In this document: one piece after another, positions 54,471-61,257 of the stretch
Numbering within the stretch: position 1 is the first letter of the stretch
Layout of the letters: every line of letters begins with the position of its first letter
Assembly: GCA_963822595.1 (NCBI GenBank)
Contig: CAWGIG010000001.1
Span: 930,001-994,000 of the forward strand
Direction of reading: 5' to 3'
Length of the DNA stretch: 64,000 bases
Source: CAVRUH01 sp963822595
GTDB taxonomy: Bacteria; Chlamydiota; Chlamydiia; Chlamydiales; Waddliaceae
Made by a program: the position numbers and the translations under genes
Notes under the pieces: model-generated
What the model was told of the DNA's origin: nothing
Seen by the model: only the letters and a program-made list of their open reading frames with translations
Databases searched by the model: none

Positions 54471-55268
54471 ATGACAAGTATGTTAAGTAAAATATTTATT
54501 TTTTCGGTAATTTTTCTTTCTAGTTTTCAGTTAAACGGCGAAATTGTCGAGACGAAGCATATGAAAACTGTTTACGAATATCTTCAGCCGGAAATGCTCA
54601 TTGTCTTCGACATCGATAATACCATTATTGAACCGGTACAAACATTGGGATCCGATCAGTGGTTTCACCATCGCCTCACCGAATATAAATCCTATGGTTA
54701 CGATGATGCAAATGCCCTTGAAATGGCTCTGCGTGAGTGGATGGCGGTCCAGAATATCACCAGCGTAAAGCTTGTCGAAGAAGAAACCGGTAGCATTATC
54801 AAAGATCTTCAGAGCAAAGGATACAAGATTATCGGATTGACGACTCGCGGACTGGGTATGTCCACAAGAACCATCCATCAATTGGAGTCTGTGGAAGTCA
54901 ACTTAGAGCTTACCGCACCCTCGAAAGAAGAGTTTCATTTTATGAATGAAAGAGGCGTCCTTTATCGTGATGGAGTCCTTTTTACTGCAAATACGCATAA
55001 AGGGGAAGCTCTGCGAAAATATCTTCAAACCATTGGATATACTCCAAAATCGATCATGTTTATTAATGATAAATATTCCCATATCGTTCCCGTTGAGGAA
55101 TTTTGCGATGGGGCTAACATCCCTTTTGTAGGATTACGCTATAGCCATGTAGATGAAAAAGTTAAGAATTTTCCTCATCAAATAGCCTTAGTTCAATTTT
55201 ATAATTTTGGACATATCCTCTCGGACGATGCGGCAGCTAGAATAGTAAGCGACCATCTGAAAAATTAA
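54471..55268 (+). CDS. Exported HAD-superfamily DUF2608 protein
   Basis: 265 residues from ATG 54471, which has GGAGG 6 nt upstream; the earlier ATG at 54432 has none. A signal peptide (LSKIFIFSVIFLSSFQLNGE) is followed by the HAD nucleophile motif VFDIDNTII, motif II-like IIGLTTRGLG, and IMFINDKYSHI near the C-terminus. DUF2608 proteins are common in Chlamydiae and Legionella; a periplasmic or secreted phosphatase is likely. Upstream of the GDPD gene by 38 nt. Confidence 0.8.
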   Translation: MTSMLSKIFIFSVIFLSSFQLNGEIVETKHMKTVYEYLQPEMLIVFDIDNTIIEPVQTLGSDQWFHHRLTEYKSYGYDDANALEMALREWMAVQNITSVKLVEEETGSIIKDLQSKGYKIIGLTTRGLGMSTRTIHQLESVEVNLELTAPSKEEFHFMNERGVLYRDGVLFTANTHKGEALRKYLQTIGYTPKSIMFINDKYSHIVPVEEFCDGANIPFVGLRYSHVDEKVKNFPHQIALVQFYNFGHILSDDAAARIVSDHLKN

Positions 55269-55306
55269 TAAGGATTAAAAAGAGCATTTCCAGTACTCTG
55301 AATCGT

Positions 55307-56107
55307 ATGATAAATGTTCTGATTTTCTTACTTTTGTGTTGTCATGGAGCACCCCTATTTGGGGAAGTGATGATCATTGGTCATCGCGGGTCTCCATGCA
55401 ACTCCCCTGAGAATACACTGGCCTCTTTCAAGAAAGCCATAGAGGCCGGTGCCGATTATATTGAATTTGACGTTCATCTAACCAAAGATGGCGTCCCTGT
55501 TGTCACGCATGATCCTTTAATGGCAAGAACCGTCAACGTGTGTTCTCCGATGAGTGTTAACTGCTTAACGCTCAAAGAATTACAAAATTATGATGCTGGT
55601 GTTACTTATCATCATGATTTTATAGGTGAAAAAGTTCCGACACTTGAAGAGGTTTTTTCTTTGGCGCAGGGTCAAGTGGGTATGATGATTGAAATCAAAA
55701 CAGGAACAGCAAGCGAATCTGAGCTTGCAGAAGTCGTAATGAACGTTGTGAATGAGAAGGCTAATGGTAAAACGCCTATTTTAGTCGGCAGTTTTTCTCC
55801 GGCAGTATTAAAGCGCGTCAAAGAATTAAAACCTGCTCAAGCTATTATTGCCCTTGCGCAATATGATTGGGAATTGAGAGATCATTTGAGCAATGATCCG
55901 GAATATTATGGTTTGTCAACAAAGCTCATAACTGAAGAAGTTGTTTCTTCACTCCATCGACAAGGACGAAAGGTTTGGGTCTGGACTGTAAATGATGAGA
56001 AACTCAAAGACAGTTTAATTGATAAGGGAGTGGATGGTCTTATTACTAACAGACCGATGGCATTGAGGATATGCAAAGAAACCGCCGCCGCACAATCCCC
56101 ACTTTAG
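55307..56107 (+). CDS. glpQ: Glycerophosphodiester phosphodiesterase
   Basis: 266 residues. Short signal sequence (INVLIFLLLCCHGAPLFGE), then the GDPD catalytic pattern: H26 in GHRGSP, E35 in SPENTLASF, E53/D55 in IEFDVHLTKDGV and H68 in VVTHD. Splits glycerophosphodiesters into glycerol-3-phosphate and an alcohol, probably outside the inner membrane. C-terminal VWTVNDEKLKDSLIDKGVDG is typical. PBP2 starts 37 nt before this gene ends. Confidence 0.9.
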   Translation: MINVLIFLLLCCHGAPLFGEVMIIGHRGSPCNSPENTLASFKKAIEAGADYIEFDVHLTKDGVPVVTHDPLMARTVNVCSPMSVNCLTLKELQNYDAGVTYHHDFIGEKVPTLEEVFSLAQGQVGMMIEIKTGTASESELAEVVMNVVNEKANGKTPILVGSFSPAVLKRVKELKPAQAIIALAQYDWELRDHLSNDPEYYGLSTKLITEEVVSSLHRQGRKVWVWTVNDEKLKDSLIDKGVDGLITNRPMALRICKETAAAQSPL

Positions 56108-59100
56108 ATATACCCGTAAAAGCAAATCGGATTTTGAATTTTATCCTTTTGGGGATAGTGCTCATTTTGATTCGAGTTTGGCATTTGGGTGTGATCCAAC
56201 ATGAGCAGCGCGTTGAAGAGGCAAGAAAACCGCAAGTACGCGTCGTCATCGAGCCTGCAAAGCGCGGAACCATACGCGATCGCTACAACATCCCCTTAGC
56301 TATTAATAAAGTCCAATATAATGCTGCGATTTTGTACTCCCAGATCCGTCAAATTCCATCGGTTGCTTGGGAAAAAAAAGATGGGAAGAAAACGAGAGTG
56401 TATAAACGTCGGGAGCATATCAGCAACCTCTCTCAAATACTGGGAAAGGAATTGGGGTTGGATCCCGATAGAATCGAGGATTTAATCCATTCAAAAGCCT
56501 CGTTTTACAATAGTATTCCTTTCATATTGAAGGAAGACATCAGTGAGAAGGAATATTACCGCCTTAAGATGCTTGAGAAAGATATGCTGGGTGTCCATAT
56601 GCAGATTCTTCCGAAACGATACTATCCGCGTGGACCTGTAGCGGGAGATATTTTAGGATATATGGGAGCTATCAGCAGAGACGAGTATGAGACGGTGATA
56701 GGAGAAATCAAAACATTGGAATCTTTGTTAGCGGATTTAGAATCGGGGGCGGAAGTTGACTGGCCAAAGGAAATAAAAACAGAAGCTGAAGCTCGAAAAC
56801 GCTTGGATGATTTGATTGAGCATGCCTATACAATTAACGACTATTTAGGAAAAACCGGCGTTGAGGGAGGCTATGAAGGTGATTTGCGGGGGTTTCACGG
56901 GAAGAAAAGTTATTTTTCCGATGCTCGAGGCAATTATTTAAAAGAACTTCCGGGTTCTCGTTCTCCTGTTTCTGGACGACGGGTTTTGCTTTCGATTTCT
57001 GCGGAATTGCAAGAATTTTCAGAGATGCTTTTAGCCCAAAATGAAGATATTAGAACTCCAAGATTATCCCGTGTTACGGCCAAGGTACGGCAAAAGCTTC
57101 AAGATAAAGAGCCGTGGATAAAGGGGGGAGCCATTGTTGCTATGGATCCACAAACAGGGGAGATCCTTGCTATGGCCTCCCATCCGCGATTTGATCCAAA
57201 TGATTTTATTACCTCAGGTAACCTTGAACTGAAGAAAAAAAGAAATAATAATATTCATCGTTGGTTTGAGTCGGAAAAATATATGGGTGATATTTGGGAC
57301 CAGATGGTCCCCTTGGAAAGGGAATTGTTTGATCCGAATGAGGATGATTTTTATTCGGACAGTATCTATCTTACCTGGGAGAAATATCTTAAATTTATAT
57401 TGCCTATAGATAGCCCTGTGAAGGTTCAATTGGATCGCGTGGGGAATCTTAAGACGAGCGTGGAATTTCAAAGGGCTATTGATCGTTTAATGGAATTAAC
57501 GGAGCAAGATAATCTCTATGCGATTTTTAATGTTCTTTATACGGGGCCTCAGCATACCCCCCACGGAAAAAAAATAATTAACAAAGATCGTGAAGATTTC
57601 GAGCAAAAGTTATCGAAACTGGGTCCGGAGTTGGATAAAATCAGAAAGACTATCGATCCGATTTTGAATGCCATTCCAAAAAATTACGATAAGGTTCTTT
57701 TTGCCGATTTGTGTCGCGTAGCTGTTGACGAGTATTTATTTACACAGGAGCTGTTAAAAAAGGCGGGAACACAGACGTTATCAACTTATCATGATGCCTC
57801 TTCGGCCTTTAGGGCTATTGAAGAAGTCTCCAAAACTATGAGTAAAGAACTCTTTCACGAGCTTGCATTTAAGATTTGGAGGGAACAAAACCAAAAGCCC
57901 TATCTAAAGGAGATGAGAATAAAGGAAAAAGTTTCGGGAAAACGCTTTGCCTCTCCTTATATCGATCTCTTGGATGCAAAAGAAAGAGAGTTGTTTCAAA
58001 AATTTTGGGATATTTATAGAACCGAGATTATTTTGGCTTTCTTAACCGGAGAAAAAAATGACAAGTACCCCTTTCTTCGCCCCTACTACGACCACTTTAT
58101 GAGTTGGCATCATGAATTGAAGCGCGGAGCTCATAAGGCGCTTTCGTGGCACGACTCTTTTGTAAAGCTGCAGGTATTGTTTAAAGATTGGGATTCATCG
58201 ATTGTTCAGGAATATCTCAAAACGCTACGCCATTTTGAGCAACTAGATCGTCCGCTTTTAGGAAAATACCCCCGCATTCGCAAAGAAGGAGATATACAGC
58301 TGGAAAAACATCTAGCATCAGCATTTTATCCACAGTTCGGTTTTGGATACGGGCGCTCTTATGCGTTTAGACAAGCTTCGACTCAAGGGTCCGTGTTTAA
58401 GCTGGTGACTTCTTATGCAGCGCTGATGCAAAGGTATTACGAGTTAGAGTCCAAGAAGGTCACTGAAACAGCTTTGAATCCTCTTGAGATGTATGATGAC
58501 TATTTTAAAACCGGAAATAAAATATTTATCGGTTATGACTCCACTAAGAAACCGATTCCACAGCTCTATAAAGGAGGACTTCTTCCGAAGAGCTCTAGGG
58601 CAGGGATAGGAAAATTAGATATTTTGAAGGCAATTGAAGTTTCTAGTAACCCCTACTTCTCTCTTTTAGCCGGAGATTTCTTATACTCGCCAAATGATTT
58701 GCTGGATGCAGCAAAATTATTTTCTTTTGGTGAAAGGACCGGAATAGATCTTCCTTATGAGTTTCCCGGAAGGCTTCCCAAGGATCTTTTGGTCAATCGG
58801 AATGGAGTCTATGCTATGGCCATAGGGCAGCATTCGCTTGTAGTGACTCCGTTGCAAACGGCGGTCATGCTATCGGCGATTGCGAATGGTGGAAAAATTT
58901 TAAAGCCTAAAGTTGTGAAGTATATTGCGGGTGAGACTCCAAAAAGATCTGAAGTGCAATTCGGAGAAATGGTTACTTCGGTTCCGACTATGTATCATCG
59001 CGAAATTGTATTGCCGAAAGAAGTCAGGCATATCATTTTATCGGGGATGAGACGGGTTGTCGAATCGATACATAAACAAAATTTGGGTCTTTTATCTTTC

Positions 59101-59439
59101 ATGTATAAGGACTATCCGGGGGCGATTAGTGACTATTTAGAGATAAAAGACGATATGGTGGGGAAAAGTGGAACAGCCGAGTCGATGGAATTTACCGATT
59201 TGGATTCGGAGTTTGGGACAAACATGTACAATCACATCTGGTTTGGAGGGATAGCATTTAATCAAGATGCTGATTCTCAACGATTTATGTTCAAAGATGA
59301 ATTTGGCGTTCCTGAAATCGTCGTTGTGGTGTATCTTCGCGCGGGGAATTGGGGAAGGGATGCAGTTCCGGTGGCTGCCCAGGTCGCTCAAAAATGGCGA
59401 GAGATTAAAAAGAACTCTATTTTTAAAGAATCCTTATAA
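56071..59439 (+). CDS. mrdA: Penicillin-binding protein 2 (monofunctional transpeptidase)
   Basis: 1,122 residues, much longer than the 630 of E. coli PBP2, as in other Chlamydiae. One N-terminal helix (ILNFILLGIVLILIRVWHLG), dimerisation domain with EPAKRGTIRDRYNIPLA, and a transpeptidase domain with S774-V-F-K, S858-S-N and K1032-S-G-T. The extra length is a 350-residue charged insert at about 380-740 between GGAIVAMDPQTGEILAMASH and the active serine. Cross-links the septal peptidoglycan that Chlamydiae make. Overlaps GDPD by 37 nt. A strong hairpin terminator follows. Confidence 0.95.
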   Translation: MQRNRRRTIPTLDIPVKANRILNFILLGIVLILIRVWHLGVIQHEQRVEEARKPQVRVVIEPAKRGTIRDRYNIPLAINKVQYNAAILYSQIRQIPSVAWEKKDGKKTRVYKRREHISNLSQILGKELGLDPDRIEDLIHSKASFYNSIPFILKEDISEKEYYRLKMLEKDMLGVHMQILPKRYYPRGPVAGDILGYMGAISRDEYETVIGEIKTLESLLADLESGAEVDWPKEIKTEAEARKRLDDLIEHAYTINDYLGKTGVEGGYEGDLRGFHGKKSYFSDARGNYLKELPGSRSPVSGRRVLLSISAELQEFSEMLLAQNEDIRTPRLSRVTAKVRQKLQDKEPWIKGGAIVAMDPQTGEILAMASHPRFDPNDFITSGNLELKKKRNNNIHRWFESEKYMGDIWDQMVPLERELFDPNEDDFYSDSIYLTWEKYLKFILPIDSPVKVQLDRVGNLKTSVEFQRAIDRLMELTEQDNLYAIFNVLYTGPQHTPHGKKIINKDREDFEQKLSKLGPELDKIRKTIDPILNAIPKNYDKVLFADLCRVAVDEYLFTQELLKKAGTQTLSTYHDASSAFRAIEEVSKTMSKELFHELAFKIWREQNQKPYLKEMRIKEKVSGKRFASPYIDLLDAKERELFQKFWDIYRTEIILAFLTGEKNDKYPFLRPYYDHFMSWHHELKRGAHKALSWHDSFVKLQVLFKDWDSSIVQEYLKTLRHFEQLDRPLLGKYPRIRKEGDIQLEKHLASAFYPQFGFGYGRSYAFRQASTQGSVFKLVTSYAALMQRYYELESKKVTETALNPLEMYDDYFKTGNKIFIGYDSTKKPIPQLYKGGLLPKSSRAGIGKLDILKAIEVSSNPYFSLLAGDFLYSPNDLLDAAKLFSFGERTGIDLPYEFPGRLPKDLLVNRNGVYAMAIGQHSLVVTPLQTAVMLSAIANGGKILKPKVVKYIAGETPKRSEVQFGEMVTSVPTMYHREIVLPKEVRHIILSGMRRVVESIHKQNLGLLSFMYKDYPGAISDYLEIKDDMVGKSGTAESMEFTDLDSEFGTNMYNHIWFGGIAFNQDADSQRFMFKDEFGVPEIVVVVYLRAGNWGRDAVPVAAQVAQKWREIKKNSIFKESL

Positions 59440-59452
59440 AAATAGGTTGAGG

Positions 59453-59491
59453 TGACGACTAGCTATGAAAACTAGTCGTCAGTTTTTTTTT
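59453..59491 (+). terminator. Rho-independent terminator after PBP2
   Basis: TGACGACTAG (59453-59462) pairs with CTAGTCGTCA (59472-59481), followed by a run of nine T. It may also serve the opposing gene that ends at 59490. Confidence 0.88.
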
Positions 59492-59804
59492 ATCGAGCGC
59501 ACCCGTTAAAATTTGCTTTCATTGTTATACCAATAAGGCCACCAATAAAGCCTGTAACTCCTAAAGTAACCATGTTTAGAAGACTGTATGCTATGTTAAT
59601 GCCGCCTTCCTTGGCTAAAGAAATTCCACGATTCTTTAAAGATGGATTGCTACTAAGTGTTCCTACTAAAGCAAATATTCCACCGGCAATCGTCTTTACT
59701 AAATTAACTATCGCCACAATAGGTGATACAACACCGGGTCCTACAAGGGGAAACCCTTGTGATATCCTTGCTTCAACACTTTCATTTATAATTAAATTTT
59801 GCAT
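59490..59804 (-). CDS. Small bilobed hydrophobic protein, possible inclusion membrane-type
   Basis: 104 residues from ATG 59804, with GGAG about 8 nt upstream; an upstream start at 59888 is AT-rich and unlikely. Hydrophilic N-terminus of about 23 residues, then two hydrophobic lobes (VVSPIVAIVNLVKTIAGGIFALVGTL and GINIAYSLLNMVTLGVTGFIGGLI) separated by a basic SNPSLKNRG hinge. Bilobed hydrophobic domains characterise chlamydial Inc proteins, but a simple membrane hairpin protein is just as possible. No homologue recognised. Confidence 0.55.
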   Translation of the reverse strand: MQNLIINESVEARISQGFPLVGPGVVSPIVAIVNLVKTIAGGIFALVGTLSSNPSLKNRGISLAKEGGINIAYSLLNMVTLGVTGFIGGLIGITMKANFNGCAR

Positions 59805-59967
59805 ATATAACTCCTGCTTTGATTGTTTATAATTTATGACATTATAGAATATATCAAAAATTGAAATTATTATCATGTATTTTAACAAAATCTTAACAAT
59901 TTCTATTGGGTTGCAATTAAAATATTAAAAATAGTATTATATTTTTACGGAACTTTGGAGGTTTTGT

Positions 59968-60234
59968 ATGAAAAAGCAAATTATATCGTTTTCTATATTT
60001 CATAATGCGCTTTTAGTCGCGATTCTATCATTTATTACTTTAGTGATTATTTTTACTCCATACGCTATCTATGCTTATCATATACATGACTCGGATATGT
60101 TAACCGGCTCTATTATCATGCCATTTCTTGGCTCTTTTATACATTTTTTTATTACTGCATTCGTTTTGTGGATTTATAATTTAATCGCACCTGGATTCGG
60201 GGGAATTGAATTTAGATTTAAAGATAGTGAATAA
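59968..60234 (+). CDS. Small membrane protein, DUF-type
   Basis: 88 residues, GGAGG upstream of the ATG. Two hydrophobic helices (LLVAILSFITLVIIFTPYAIYA and IIMPFLGSFIHFFITAFVLWIY), ending in NLIAPGFGGIEFRFKDSE. The helix-turn-helix layout with a PGFGGIEF tail resembles DUF3566-like small membrane proteins, but I am not certain. Divergent from the bilobed gene next door. Confidence 0.6.
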   Translation: MKKQIISFSIFHNALLVAILSFITLVIIFTPYAIYAYHIHDSDMLTGSIIMPFLGSFIHFFITAFVLWIYNLIAPGFGGIEFRFKDSE

Positions 60235-60279
60235 AGACTTTACTGAAGGGAAATTAATTTGATATACCAACTGTTTTTA

Positions 60280-60410
60280 AAAACACAGAGTACACAGAGA
60301 ACACAGAGAGTAAAGGTTCGCACCAGATGCAGAGAAGAAATGATTATTTTTCTCATTTTTCTACTCCGCGCCTCTGCGAACCTCATTGTACTCTGCGTTT
60401 GAAAATTTGT
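60280..60410. repeat. CACAGAG-phrase imperfect inverted repeat
   Basis: AACACAGAGTACACAGAGAA on the left is mirrored by TTGTACTCTGCGTTTG near 60388-60403; both arms carry GGTTCGCA/TGCGAACC. Imperfect. It sits in the 186-nt gap between the small membrane gene and dedA. Confidence 0.55.
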
Positions 60411-60420
60411 ATGTCTAATG

Positions 60421-61050
60421 TCATTTGAAGGTTATTTTGTTTCTATTGATCAATTTAAGGTATTGGTATAGAAGGAATAAGAGAACGATTAATGCTGCAC
60501 CCAGCACAAAATTGAACAGGCTTTCTTCGAGGAAGTTGAGAACGGACATCCAATAATCCCCGAAGAAGTACCCGATTGAAAGAAAAGTACAGACCCATAA
60601 CAGAGCCCCCGTGTATGCAAACAGGGCAAAGTGTTTATATTCTAATTCTGTGGCTCCCGCTGATAGCCCCGTAAAATGACGTACACCTGGAATAAAATAA
60701 CCTACAAAAAGGCTCCATTTCCCGTATTTCTCGAACCATTGATGGGCTTCTTGGAGACGTTTTTCCGTAATCCCTATTTTTTGTCCGTATTTGTGGAGGA
60801 TGTGAGAACCAATATTTTTTCCGATGAGGTAGCTAACTGTGATTCCGCACATACTCCCTGCAAGAGCAGCAACGACAGTAATGGGGATACTTAAAAGTCC
60901 TTTGTAAATAAGAACCCCCGTAATTGTGAGCAGAGTTTCTTCGGGAACAGGCAACGCGATAATTCCTAATGCGAGTAGGACGAAAAGAGTGATGCTACCA
61001 TAGTTAACCAGCCAGAAGGACATGGTGTCTAAGTCGATATAGTCCTGCAT
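60421..61050 (-). CDS. dedA: DedA-family membrane protein
   Basis: 209 residues with several helices. Core motifs: LPVPEETLLTITG, GSMCGITVSYLIGKNIG, and FFVGYFIPGVRHFTGLSAGA-like FVGYFIPGVRHFTGLSAG. DedA proteins help recycle undecaprenyl phosphate or phospholipids across the inner membrane. Complete. Confidence 0.9.
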   Translation of the reverse strand: MQDYIDLDTMSFWLVNYGSITLFVLLALGIIALPVPEETLLTITGVLIYKGLLSIPITVVAALAGSMCGITVSYLIGKNIGSHILHKYGQKIGITEKRLQEAHQWFEKYGKWSLFVGYFIPGVRHFTGLSAGATELEYKHFALFAYTGALLWVCTFLSIGYFFGDYWMSVLNFLEESLFNFVLGAALIVLLFLLYQYLKLINRNKITFK

Positions 61051-61090
61051 AATTTTACCTTTATTGAGCTGATTATATCAGATCTTCTAA

Positions 61091-61257
61091 TTATACTGAA
61101 GTGAACTCAAAAATCGGTATTTGGGGCACTTGAAAGCTCCCGCGGTTCAACGATCGCAAGTGCCCTAATATTAAACAATATAAGGGCACTTGCGATCGTT
61201 GAACCCCGGGGCTTTGAAGTGCCCGAAATACCGATTTTTGAGCTCACTTCAGTATAA
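61091..61257. repeat. Palindromic element, family 5 (167 bp)
   Basis: Arms 61091-61172 and 61177-61257 are near-perfect reverse complements with a 4-nt loop (ACTGAAGTGAACTCAAAAAT at the tip, GGTTCAACGATCGCAAGTGC near the centre). The last 14 nt overlap the 3' end of the neighbouring gene and supply its stop. A single-arm end copy is at 19199-19245. Confidence 0.93.

Noticed and set aside
59137..59391. 84-residue leftward frame in the PBP2 gene
   Set aside because: Antisense to the conserved KSGT region of PBP2.
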